64,000 nucleotides of DNA from Scilla litardierei. Its lineage: Eukaryota; Streptophyta; Magnoliopsida; Asparagales; Asparagaceae. The notes below the pieces were generated by a model. That model saw only the letters and a program-made list of their open reading frames with translations. It had not been told where the DNA came from and did not search any database. Shown here in pieces: positions 34,641-46,472 of this stretch; position 1 is the first letter of the stretch; every line of letters starts with the position of its first letter. The translations under genes and the position numbers were made by a program. The stretch lies in the NCBI GenBank assembly GCA_030789695.1, contig JAULAV010008634.1, positions 1 through 64,000 of the forward strand, written 5' to 3'.

Positions 34641-34975
34641 AAATCATTTGACATTTAACGTCATACACCCGAAGTTAATGAAGAAACATGGACAATTGTA
34701 ATCCATTAAATACAACTATTGGTTGAATGTATGTATATATAGACCCCTTCCGTTCGCTGGAAGAGTGGAAGGATATCCTTGGTTCTGAAATGCCTTACTT
34801 GAGTTTCTTTGATACACTCCTTTATCTGGCCAACTACACACTTCTCTATGTAGCGTCGGCATTAAATCTGTTTAACCAGATATAGTGCAGTGCATGTAGC
34901 ACGTCACTAGACCGGAGCTACGCATCTTCTGCGCTACCTCCAAGGGTCACTACCGTAAATGATCATACTCCAGGT

Positions 34976-35182
34976 TAAATGTATTTGCAGATTCAGATAA
35001 TAAATCATCACGATGACCACCTCGAAGGACAGGCCACATCCTGGAAATCTGCAAAGCATGCGACTAAGGAAACATCATCCTACCATTCTGAGAAGCTCAT
35101 CATCCAAGAAGCAAATCAAGAGTATGCATGGCTACACCCTGAAGTAGCTCGCAAACACAGTGATGACTGGGTCAGAGACTAG
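34976..35182 (+). pseudogene. Copia RNase H remnant
   Basis: The frame from 34,979 reads HLEGQATSWKSAKHATKETS, YHSEKLIIQEANQEYAWL and then HSDDWVRD before a stop. The copia counterpart is ISW-x-S-x-KQ...TSS-x-HSE-x-x-A-x-x-EAS-x-E-x-x-WL. The Glu of HSE is present, but the first Asp motif and the later motifs are gone. Confidence 0.7.
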
Positions 35183-35420
35183 AGACGTGGAGCTATCTAC
35201 CGAGTCTACAGGCCATTCCACTTTCCTAGCTCATACTTGGGAAGGCTCCATCAAAGGAGATGAGACAGAGCACACCTCTTAAGAGGAGCTCCCTTGGATT
35301 CAATAGCTGCCATGATGAGCGATGCTTGTATTTTTGTGTTTTTTTCTTCTTGGAACGTTGTAGATGAGATTGATGTATAGCTAGCTATCTAGGAGATATG
35401 CAAGCCTGAAGCTTGTACAG

Positions 35421-35432
35421 ATCAGGGGGAGT
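35421..35432 (+). promoter_or_regulatory. Copia polypurine tract
   Basis: ATCAGGGGGAGT immediately precedes LTR-like sequence. CAGGGGGAG is the common polypurine tract of plant copia elements. Confidence 0.75.
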
Positions 35433-35749
35433 TAAATATAGAGTTGTACTCTTTTTCCTTAGCTATGGTTTTAGAGTTAAATATAGAGTTGTACTCTTTT
35501 TCCTTAGATATGGGTTTTTCCACTGGGTTTTTCATAGCCAAAGGTTTTAATGAGGGAACCACATCAACTCAGGATCCAAAAGTATTCGCCTTTTGTGATA
35601 CTCATAAGCATTATGAATTATGTAGTATTCATATGCTGAGTTTACAAAGATGGATGGATAAGGAAAAGTGTAATGAATGATACCTTTAAATTATATTGAT
35701 ATAAGAGTTATGGCCTTTACTATATAGACTATGATTTTCTCATCTCTCA
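35430..35749 (+). repeat. Copia 3' LTR start with a 45-bp tandem duplication
   Basis: AGTTAAATATAGAGTTGTACTC begins at 35,430 and again at 35,475, each followed by TTTTTCCTTAG. This is followed by GGGTTTTTCCACTGGGTTTTT..AAAGGTTTTAATGAGG, the classic end of plant copia LTR transcripts. The LTR runs into minus-oriented satellite at about 35,750. A second LTR was not found. Confidence 0.75.
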
Positions 35750-36251
35750 ACATAAATGATTTAATAAAGAGAACCATATCTTCCAGAAAATGTAGAAAAT
35801 AGCTTCGACGTCAAAAAAAATCCGCTAAAAAGTCAGTTGGAACTGTGAGATCGCCATCTTCAACTGAAAAATAAGAAAAAACAAAATTAGGCCATAAAAT
35901 CATATCATTTAAAAAATGATCCATATCTTCCATAAAATGAAGAAACGTAACCCCGAGCTAAGAAAAATCCGTAAAAATGTCTGTTTGAATCGGTAGATGG
36001 CCATGATCAACGGAAAAAAGTGAATACAAAATTAGTCTATAAAAATCATATCATTTAATAAATAGGTCCATATCTTACAGAAAATGGAGAAAATAGCCCG
36101 GATCTCAGAAAAATCCGCTCAAATGTCCGTTTGGAACCAGGAGATTGCCATCTTCAACTAAAAAAGAGAAGACAAAATTAGGCCAAATAATCATATCATA
36201 TAATAAAAAGGTCCATATCTTCCAGAAAATGTAGAAAAATTGCCCCAACAT

Positions 36252-36510
36252 AAGAAAACGGGTTATTTAGTACAGACCCCCTGTGTTTTCTCCAAAATTA
36301 GTATCAACCCCCTATGGTTTCAATAATTAGTAAGACCCCCCCTGCCATATGGGGGTGATACTAATTTTGGAGAAAACACCGGGGGGTGATATTAATTGTG
36401 GAGAAAAACTTGCAGTGCCATAGGGGGTCTTACTAATTATTGAAACCATAGGGGGTGATACTAATTATGGAGAAAACACAGGGGGTCGGTACTAAATAAC
36501 CCGAAGAAAA
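36252..36510. mobile_element. Palindromic MITE, 245 bp with 7-bp target duplication
   Basis: The element spans 36,259-36,503. The left end CGGGTTATTTAGTACAGACC and the reverse complement of the right end CGGGTTATTTAGTACCGACC match but for one base. The match continues through CCCTGTGTTTTCTCC, TTAGTATCA and CCCCTATGGTTTCAATAATT for roughly 80 bp, so the element is close to one large palindrome. Flanks are AAGAAAA (36,252-36,258) and AAGAAAA (36,504-36,510), a 7-bp duplication within satellite sequence. The inner part has direct copies of TACTAATT..GGAGAAAACAC. It has no coding capacity. Superfamily not assigned. Confidence 0.92.
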
Positions 36511-39500
36511 ATCAGCAAAAATGTCTCTGGGAACCTGTAGATCGCCATCTTCAAACTGAAAAAAATAAAAGAAGACAAACGTATCTTTTAATAAAAACTA
36601 TATATCTTACATAAAATGTAGAAAATAGCACCGAGCTCAGAAAAATCAGCAAAACTATCCGTTGGAACCCGGACAACGACATTTTCAACAGAAAAATAAG
36701 AGAAGACAAAATTAAGCCAAAAATCATATCGTTTAATAAGAAGATTAATATTTTTCTGAAAATTTAGAAAATATCCCGAGGTCAAATAAATCTAAAAAAT
36801 GTACGTTGGAACTGGTCGATCGCCATCTTCGACTGAAAAATTAGAGAACATAAAAGTAGTCCAAAAAATCATATCATTTAATAAAAAGATACATAAATTT
36901 CCAAAAATTTAGAAAATACTCCCGCGCTCAGACAAATCCGCAAAAATTTCTGTAGGAACCGGAAGACCGCCATTTTCAACTTAAAAATAAAAGAAGAAAA
37001 ATTAGGCAATAAAAATTATAACATTTAATATTTAGGTCCATATCTTACAGAAAGTGTAGAAAATAGCCCGGAGAACAAAAAAATCCGCTCAAATGTCCGT
37101 TAGAACTGAGAAATCGCCATCGTCAACTGGAAAAGGGAAGACAAAATTGGGCCAAAAATCATAACATTTAAAAAAGATCTAAATTTTCCAGAAAATGTAG
37201 AAAAATAGCTCCAAGCTAAGAAAAATCCATAAAAATGTGCATTGGCACCAGTAGATCGCCATTTTCAACTGAAAAAAGAGGAGAAACGTAAGTTATAAAA
37301 TTCATATCATTTAATAAAAAGACCTGTATCTTCCATAAAATGTAGAAAATAGCACCGCGTCTATAAAAATATGCAAAAATGTCTGTTGGAAACGGAAGAT
37401 GGACATCTTCAAGTAAGAGAAGACTAACTTAGGCCAAAAATCGTATAATTTAATAAAAAGATACATATCTTACAGAAAATTTAGAAAATAACCATGTGGT
37501 CAGAGTAATCCGCAAAAATATCTGTTAGAATCGTCAAATTGCTATCTTCAACTTAAAAATAAGAGAAGACAAAATTAGGCAAAAAATCATATCATTTAAT
37601 AAAAAGATCCATAACTCTCGAAAATGTAGAAAAATAGCACCGATCTCAAAAAAATCCAGATAAATGTCCGTTGGAATCGGGAGATCGCCATCTTCAACTG
37701 AAAAATAAGAGAATGCAAAATTATGTTATAAAAATCATATCATTTAATATAAAGATTCATATAATACATAAAATGTACAAAATTGCTCGTAACTAAGAAA
37801 AATCCAAAAAATGTCTGTTGGTAATTGGAGATCGCCATCTTCAACTAAAAATAATAGAACTCAAAATTAGGCCAAAATCATATCATTTAATAAAAAGATT
37901 TATATCTTCTAGAAAGGTTAGAAAAATCCGCAAATATATCCATTGGAACTGGAGATCGCTATCTTCAACTGAAAAGTAAGAGAAGATAAACTTAGTCTAT
38001 AAAAATCATATCATTTAATAAAAAAATTCATATCTTCAATGAACTTTTGAAAATAGTTCGGAGCTGAGAAAAATCGGCAAAAAATGTCCGTTGGAATCGA
38101 GAGATAGCCATATTCAACTGCAAAAAAGGGAAGATAACTTAGTCTATAAAAATCATATCATTTAATAAAAAAGATCCATATCTTCAATAAACTGTAGAAA
38201 TTAGTTTCAAACTTGGAAAAATCCTCAAAAATGGATGTTGGAACCAGGAGATCGGCATATTCAACTAAAAAAATAAGAGAAGACAAAATTAGTCATATCA
38301 TTTAATATTAAGATTCATATGGTACAGAAAATTTAGAAATAGCCCGAAGCCCAGAAAAATCCCTTAAAATGTCCGTTGGAACCGGTAGATCGCCATCTTG
38401 AACGAAAAAATAAGAGATGACAAAATTAGGCCAAAAATCATATCATTTAATAAAAAGACCCTTCCCCAAAATGTATAAAAATATTCCCGAGCTCTAAAAA
38501 ATCGGCAACAATGTCCGTTGGACCCGGGAGATCGCCATTATAAACTGAAAAATAAGAGAAGACAAAAATTAGGCTATAAAATCATATCAATTAATATAAA
38601 GATTCACATCGTACAGAAAATGTAGAAAATAGCATGGAGCTCAGAAAAGTCCGCACAAATGTCTGTTGGAACGGGAGATCGCTATTTTCAGCTGAAAAAT
38701 AAGAAAAGATAAAATTAGGCCAAAAAATCATATCATTTAATAAAAATCCATAACTTCCAGAAAATGTAGAAAATAGTATCGAACTAAGAAAAATCCGCAC
38801 AAATGTTTGTTGGCACCAGGTGATCACCATCTTCAACTGAAAAATAAGAGAAGACAAATTAGGCGAAAAATCATATCATTTAATAAAAAGATACTGATCT
38901 TCAATAAAATGTAGAAAATAGCTCCGACCTCGAAAAATTCCGCAAAAATGTCCGTTGGAGCAGGGAAATCACCATCTTCACCTAAAAATAAGAGAATACA
39001 AAATTAGGTGAAAATGATTTATTTAATAAAAAGATCCATATCTTCCAGAAAATGCAGAAAATAGCTCCGAGCTGAGTAAAATCCACCAAAATGTCCGTTG
39101 GAACAGAGAGATCACCATCTTCAACTGAAAAATAAAAGAAGATAAAATTATGCCAAAAATCATATCATTTAATTAAAATATCCACATCTTCCAGAAAATA
39201 CAGAAAATAGATCCGAGCTAAATAAAATCCGCAAAAATATCCATTTGAACCGGGAGATCACCACCTTCAACTGAAAAATAAGAGAATCAAAATTAGGTTA
39301 TAAAAATCATATCATTTACTATAAAGATTCATATCATACTGAAAATGTAGAAAGTAGCTTGGAGCTCAGAAAAATCCGCAAAACTGTTCGTTGGAACCAG
39401 GAGATCGCCATCTTTATCTTAAGTATAAGAGAAAAAATTTAGGCCAAAAATCAAATGATTTAATAAAAAGATACATATCTACAAGAAAATTTAGAAAATA

Positions 39501-41202
39501 GCCTCGGGAACAAAAAAATCTGAAAAAATATCCATTGAAAAATATCCATTAGAACTGGCAGATCGCCATCTTCAGCTAAAAATAAGAGAATACAATATTA
39601 GGTCAAAAAATCATATCATTTAATAAAATGATCAATAACTTCTATAAAATGTAGAAAATGGCACCAAGCTCAGAAAATTCCGCAAAAATTTCCGTTCGAA
39701 CCAGGAGATGGCCATCTTCGACTTAGAAAACAGAAAAGACAAAATTAGCATATAAAAATCATATCATTTAATAAAAAGGTTCGTATCTTACATAAAATAT
39801 AGAAAATAGCACAGAGCTCAGAAAAATCCGCTTAAATGTCTGTTGAAACTGGAAGATCGCCATCTTCAACTGAAAAAAGCGAAGACAAACTTAGGTCAAA
39901 TAATCATATCATTTAATAAAAAGGTCCATATCTTCCAGAAAATGTAGAAAAATTAGCAAAAATATCCGTTGGAACCTATATATCACCATTTTAAACTGAA
40001 AAATAAGAGAAGAAAATCGTAAGCTATAAAAATCATATCATTTAATAAAAAGATACATATCTTCCATAAAATATAGAAAATAGCACCGAGCTCAAAAAAA
40101 TCATCAAAAATGTCTGTTGGAACCAAGAGATCGCCAATTTCAACTGAAAAATAAGAGAAGACAAAATTAGACCAAAGCTTATATAATTTAATAAGTAGAT
40201 CAATATCTTCCAGAAAATTTAGAAAATATCCCATTTGTCAGATAAATTCGCAAAAATGTCCGTTAGAACCGGTAGGTCGCCGTCTCAACCTAAAAAAATA
40301 AGAGAAGTCAAAATTAGGCCAAAAAGCATATCATTTAATAAAAAGATACTTAACTTTCCGAAAATGTAAAAAAAGCCCCGAGCTTAGAAAATCTGCAAAA
40401 ATGTTCGTTGGAATCGAAAGATCGCCATTTTCAACTTAAAAATAAGAGAAGACAAAATTAAGATATAAAAGTCATATCATTTAATAAAAAGAACCATGTC
40501 ATACAAAAAATGTACAAAATAGCCCGGAGCTCAAAAAATCTGCACAAATGTCCTTTGGAACTGAGAGATCGTCATCTTCAACTATAAAAAGAAAAGAAAA
40601 ATTTGGACAAATAATCATAACATTTAATTATAAAAGATCCATATTTTCCAGAAATGTAGAACAATAGCTTCAAGCTAAGAAAAATCTGCAAATATGTGCA
40701 TTGGAACCGGTAGATCACCATCTTCAACTGAAAAAATAACAGAAGAGAAACGTAGGCTATAAAAATCATGTCATTAATAAAAAGATCCATATCTTCCATA
40801 ATGTAGAAAATATCACCGAGCTAATAAAAATCTGTAAAAATGTCCGTTGGAAACGAGAGGTCACCATCTTCAATTGAAAATAAGAGAAGACAAACTTAGG
40901 CCAAAAAGCATATACTTTAATAAAAATATTCATATCTTCCAGAAAATAGCTCCGAGGTCAGAATAATCTGCAAAAATATTCGTTAGAACCGGGAGATTGC
41001 CATCTTCGACAAAAAAAATAAGAGAGGAGAAAATTAGGCATACGGATCATATCATTTAATAAGAAGATCCATAACTTCCCGAAAATGTAGAAAATAGCGT
41101 CGATCTCAGAAAAATCCGTAAAAATATCCGTTGGAATCGAGAAATCGCCATCTTCAACTTAAAAATAAGAGAAGACAAAATTAGGTTATAAAAATCATAT
41201 CA

Positions 41203-41288
41203 TTTAATATAAATGTAAATATCATACAGAAAAAGTTTAATATAAATATCATACTGAAAAGTTTAATATAAATATCATACTGAAAAAG
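41203..41288. repeat. Triplication of a ~26-33 bp piece inside one satellite monomer
   Basis: TTTAATATAAAT...ATCATACTGAAAAAG is present three times in a row (41,203; 41,236; 41,262). It is a small tandem expansion nested within the 146-bp unit. Confidence 0.9.
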
Positions 41289-44200
41289 TATAAAATTGCT
41301 CGTAACTCAGAAAAATCTGCAAAAATATTCGTTGGAACTGGGTTATCGATATTTTCAACTTTAAAAAATATGAAAAGACAAAATTAGGCTATAAAAATCA
41401 TATCATTTTATATAAAGAACCATATCTTACAGAAAATGTAGAAAATAGCCCGGAGCACAAAAAAATCAACCCAAATGTCCGTTGGAACTGAGAGATCGCC
41501 ATCTTCAACTGAAAAAAGAGAAGACAACTATTAGGCCAAAAATCATAAAAATTAATAAAAAGAAGCATATTTTCCGAAAAACGTAGAAAAATAGCCCCAT
41601 GCTAAGAAAAATCCACAAAAATGTGCATTGGAACTGGTAGATCGCCATCTTCAACTGAAAATAAGAGAAGAGAAAAGTAGGCTATAAAAACATATCATTT
41701 AATAAAAAGATCCATATCTTTCAAAAATGTAGAAAATAGCACCGAGATCTTAAAAATCTGCAAAAATGTCCATTGGAACCGGGAGATCGCCATCTTCAAT
41801 TGGAAAATAAGGGAAGCCAAACTTAGACCAAAAATCAAATAATTTATTAAAAGATCCATATCTTCCAGAAAATTTAACAAAATAGACCCGAGGTCAGAAT
41901 AATCCGCAAAAATGTCAATTAGAATCGAGAGATCAACATCTTCAACTTAAAAATAAAAGAATACAAAATTAGGCAAAAATATCATATCATTTAATAAAGA
42001 GATCCAGAACATCCCGAAAATGTAGAAAATAGTACCGATCTAAGAAAAATCCACAAAAATTTTCGTTGGAATCGGGAGATCGTCGTTTTCAACTTAAAAA
42101 TAAAAGAGGATAAAATTAGGTTATAAAAATCATATCATTTAATAAGAAGATTCACATCATACAGAAAATTTAGAAAATAGCTCGGAGCTCAAAAAAATCC
42201 ACAAAAAAGCTCGTTGTAACTAGGAGATCGCCATCTTCAATTGAAAAATAAGAGAAGTCAAAATTAGGCCAAAAATCAATCCATTTAATAAAAATATCTA
42301 TATTTACAGAAAATTTAGAAAAGATCCCCGAGGTAAGAAAAATCCGTAAAATGCCCGTTGGAACTGGGAGATCACCATCTCCAACAGAAAAATAAGAGAA
42401 TATAAACTTAGTCTTTAAAATCATATTATTTAATAAAAAGATACATATCTTCAATGAACTTTTGAAAATAGTTCCGAGTTGAGAAAAATCCGCAAAAATG
42501 TCCGTTGGAACCGCGAGATCGACATCTTCAACTAAAAAATAATAGAACAAGATTAGGCTAAAACATATCATTTAATATATTATATCTTACAGAAAATTTA
42601 TACAATAGCCCATAGTCTGAAAAATCCCTAAAAATTGTTTGTTGAAATCGGAAGATCGCCTTCTTCAACGAAAAATAAGAGACGACAAAATTAGGCTAAA
42701 AATCATATCATTTAATAAAAAGATTCACAACTTTTCAAAAACGTATAAAAATTGACCCAAGCTCTGAAAAATCCGCAAAAATCTCTGTTGGACTCGGTAG
42801 ATCGCCATTTTAAACTGAAAAAAATAAGAGAAGACAAAAACTAGGCTAAAAATCATATCAATTAATATAAAGGTTCATATATTACAGAAAATGTAGAAAA
42901 TATATGGGAGCTCAAAAAAATCCGCAAAAATGTCAATTGGAACCGGGAGATCGCCATATTCAACTGATAAATCAGATAATACAAAATTAGGCCAAAAAAT
43001 CATATCGTTTAATTAAAAGATCAATAACCTCCAGAAATTGTAGAAAAAAATACCGAGCTCAGAAAAATCCCCACAAATGTCCGTTGGAACCGGGAGATCG
43101 CCATTTTCAACTGAAAAAATAAGAGAAGACAAAATTAGGCAAAAAATCATATCATATAATAAAAATATCTATATCTTTCATAAAATGTAGAAAATAGCTT
43201 TGAGCACAGAACAATCCGCAAAAATGTCCATTGGAAGAGCGAGATCACATCTTCAACTGAAAAATAAGAAAAGACAATTAGGCCAAAAATTATATCATTT
43301 AATAAAAAGATCCATATCTTCCAGAAAATGCAGAAAATAGAACCGAACCCAGAAAAATACATAAAAATATCCGTTGGAACAGGTAGATCGCAATCTTCAA
43401 CTGAAAAAAATAAGAGTCGACAGAATTATGCCAAAAATCATATCATTTAATAAAAAGATTCGTATCTTCCAGAAAATGCAGAAAATAGCTCCAAGCTAAG
43501 TAAAATCTGCAATAATATCCGTTGGAACAGAGAGATCGCCATCTTCAACTGAAAAATAAGAGAAGACAAAATTATGCCAAAAATCATATATTTAATAAAA
43601 TGATCTACATCTTCGAAAAAATACAGAGCTAAATAAAATCCGTAAAAATATCCGTTTGAACCGTGAGATCACCATCTTCACCTAAAAAATAAGAGAAGAC
43701 AAAATTAGGCTATGAAAATCATATCATTTAATATAAAAATTCATATCTTGCAGAAAATGTAGAAATTAGCCAATAGCTCAGAAAAATCTGCAAAAATATC
43801 AGTTGGAACCGGAAGATCGCCATCTTCATGTGAAGAATAAGAGTGGACAAAATTAAGCCAAAAAATCAAATGATTTAATAAAAAGATTCATTTCATCCAG
43901 AAAATGTATAAAATAGTCTCGAGGTCAAAAAAATCTGAAAAAATGTATGTTGAATGGGAGATCGCCATCTTCAACTAAAAAATAAGAGAATACAAAATTA
44001 GGCCAAAAAATAATATCATTTAATAAAATGATCCATATCTTCCATAAAATGTAGAAAAATAGCATCGAGCTCAAAAAAATACGCAAAAATTTCCGTTTGA
44101 ACTGGAAGATGGCCATCTTCAACTGAAAAAATAAGAGCAAATAAACGCAAGCTATAAAAATCATATCATTTAATAAAAAGTCAATACCTTCCATAGAATG

Positions 44201-44811
44201 TAGAAAATAGCACCGAGCTCATAAAAAATCAGCAAAAGGTCTATTGGAACAGGGAGATCGCCATCATCAACTGAAAAATAAGAGAATACAAAATTAGGCC
44301 AAAATGATATCATTTAATAAAAAGATCCATATCTTCCAGAAAATACAGAATATAGACCCGAGCTAAGAAAAATCCGCAAAAATGTCTGTTGGAATAGGGA
44401 TATCACCATCTTCAACTGAAAAATAAGAGAAGACAAAATTATGCCAAAAATCATATCATTTAATAAAAAGATCCATATCTTCCAGAAAATGCAGAAAATA
44501 GATCCGAGCTAAGTAAAATCAGCAAAAATGTCCATTGAAACATAGAGATTTCCATCTTTAACTTAAAAATAAGAGAAGACAAAATTATGGCAAAAATCAT
44601 ATCATTTAATAAAAAGATCCACATCTTCTAGAAAATACAGAAAATAGCTCCGAGCTAAGTAAAATCCACAAAAATATTTTTTTGAACCGAGAGTTCCCTA
44701 TCTTCAACTGAAAAATAAGAGAAGAAAAAATTATGCTATAAAAATCATATCATTTAATATAAAGATTCATATCTTACAGAAAATGTAGAAATTAGTCTGG
44801 AGATCAGCAAA

Positions 44812-44878
44812 GGGAATTGCTATTCGGACAGACCTATCTGCTGAGTTCACATACCTCTTAATTTTTTGCTGATGGGCA
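44812..44878 (+). repeat. MULE left terminal inverted repeat
   Basis: It starts GGGAATTGCTATTCGGACAG and extends through GCTGAGTTCACATACCTC to TTAATTTTTTGC. It pairs with 53,120-53,186. In many MULEs the TIR holds the promoter and transposase binding site. No TATA is evident here. Confidence 0.82.
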
Positions 44879-46472
44879 CAGTCTGAAAACGCATTTGTGC
44901 TCAGTTCACAGACCGGACGAAATCATCTTCAGACTTCTCCTTTGCATTAACGCTTCGCGTTCCTTCCTCTCGCAAAGTTCTCTAGGGTTCGCCTGCGATC
45001 TCTCCATCTCTGTCAATCACTTCTTTTGTGCCCGTCGGATCTGACGCATTAAAAGAACTGGGTGGATCTGATCTCATCTCGCAATCTCCTTCTTCTTCCT
45101 CTCGTGATCTCTCAGGCAGCTCCTTCCTCTCTGATCTCATCTCGCGATATCCCAAGTGCTTGACAACCGACTCCCAAGTTCCTTCAAGCGGTGGCTCCTC
45201 CTTCACCCCATCTCCTGGTTAATGGTTGGTAAAGTTTCGATCTTTGATAAAGATGTGATCCTTGGTTATAAAGTTTCGATCTTTCATAATAAGGTTTTGT
45301 TCTTTGATAAATCTGTGATCTGTGATATAAAGTTTCGATTTTTGACATTATGATATGTAGTTTTTTTGCTCCTTGGTTACCTTTCATACTACATACATAT
45401 GAATTCTTAAGTATTCAAGTTCTATTGTTTGCTGGATTGTTTGTTGGGAATTGCTGGATTGTTTGGAACATTTTGATAAATCTGTAATTTTTACTATTGT
45501 AAAATTTTGCTGGATAATTTTGATGCGATCTTTTGTCTACATTTACATTTATAATATTGAACATGCTGCAGATTCACTATTACCAATTTTGTCTACATTT
45601 ACATTTATAATCAATCGCACAAGTCATTTGAAAGATGGTAACATGGTCGTTCTGTGAAAACTCAAAGATGGAATATGTCATGTTTCATTATTTCCAGAAC
45701 CTTTTACAAATCCAATATGACCAATTTTTATTTCTAACATATTCATTGGATTTATCACCCAAACTTAGCCTCATTTGAATCACCATTTTCCTTCAAGGAG
45801 ATCAATTTTGTTGCTGGGTAATTGGGTCCTTATTAGCTTCATAGGCCGATAACTTCCTAATTTTTTTTACTTCAGCAATTTCAGGGCTTGGTCAAACCAA
45901 ACATGTCTCCCTTAATGACTATTAGGATTTCTTAGTGGGAAATATGATACTGAATTCAGAACCAGTTTCAGAAATCAGCTTCAGAAATCTGAAACATAAT
46001 TTTGCAGCAGAATCTGAATTATGTTTCAGAATTCTCACTGAAACTGCTGCAGATTCTGAATGCTGCTTCTTCAAAACTTGCTGAATATGCTACTAACTTC
46101 TGAAAGAGATTTCTTTCAGGAGTACATAAAAGAACATGTCTCAGAATACAGGATTCAGATTCTGTATTCTAGGTACAGGTCGACATCAGACTGCAGCAGT
46201 ATTCTGATACCGAACTGCGCCAAAAAATTCAACCGCATGTTCAATATCAGTAAGAATTTCAATGAATTGATTAACATATACCTATTGTGCTTTGTTTGTG
46301 TAAAGAAAATTGATGTTGCACTATTGCGTTTGGCTCCATGTGGATGAGAACAAAGCCCTTAATAAATGTTTTTTCTTGATTAAATGATGTACATTTTCCT
46401 TATGCATGACAGGTAGGTGTTGAGAATTTAGTTCGAATTTGTTGCCAAAGCTAGAGGAAGGAAATTGTATAC
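44879..46472 (+). other. MULE 5' leader region
   Basis: A CT-rich stretch (44,930-45,210) with TCTCTAGGGTTCGCCTGCGA resembles plant 5' untranslated or first-exon sequence, with a possible splice donor at GGTTGGTAAAG (about 45,226). From 45,230 it is T-rich and intron-like, with GTTTCGATCTTTGAT words repeated at 45,234, 45,272 and 45,333. AGAATCTGAA-type words cluster at 45,960-46,160. No convincing coding frame. Confidence 0.5.

Larger units (their letters stand above)
32951..35749 (+). mobile_element. Second, strongly decayed Ty1-copia remnant, plus strand
   Basis: In order on the plus strand: integrase remnant (32,958-33,180), hinge with AAKNPARIDIPKI-like wording (33,640-33,690), RT remnant (33,985-34,400), RNase H remnant (34,976-35,182), purine tract (35,421-35,432) and the start of an LTR (TTGTACTCTTTTTCCTTAG). 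All frames are riddled with stops. The motifs differ from those of the minus-strand copia (GVCVHTQNGL; SSYHSE in RNase H), so it belongs to another copia lineage. Its 5' part is missing or unrecognisable. Confidence 0.8.
35750..44811 (-). repeat. Satellite array, minus orientation (block with MITE)
   Basis: About 60 monomers, reverse complement of the left array: CGCCATCTTCAACTGAAAAA, TAAGAGAAGACAAAATTAGG, AAAATCATATCATTTAATAA, AAAGATCCATATCTTCCAGA. The same two tail variants occur (AGGCCAAAAATC and AGGCTATAAAAATC). It is interrupted by a 245-bp MITE at 36,259-36,503. Local tandem stutters include a 26-33 bp triplication at 41,203-41,288 and a short duplication at about 39,520-39,550. The block ends at the MULE target site. 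Confidence 0.95.

Noticed and set aside
44982..45222. Overlapping open frames on both strands in the CT-rich MULE leader.
   Set aside because: Low-complexity Ser/Glu/Arg composition from the CT-rich tract, no motif, and a splice-donor-like end. Better read as untranslated leader.
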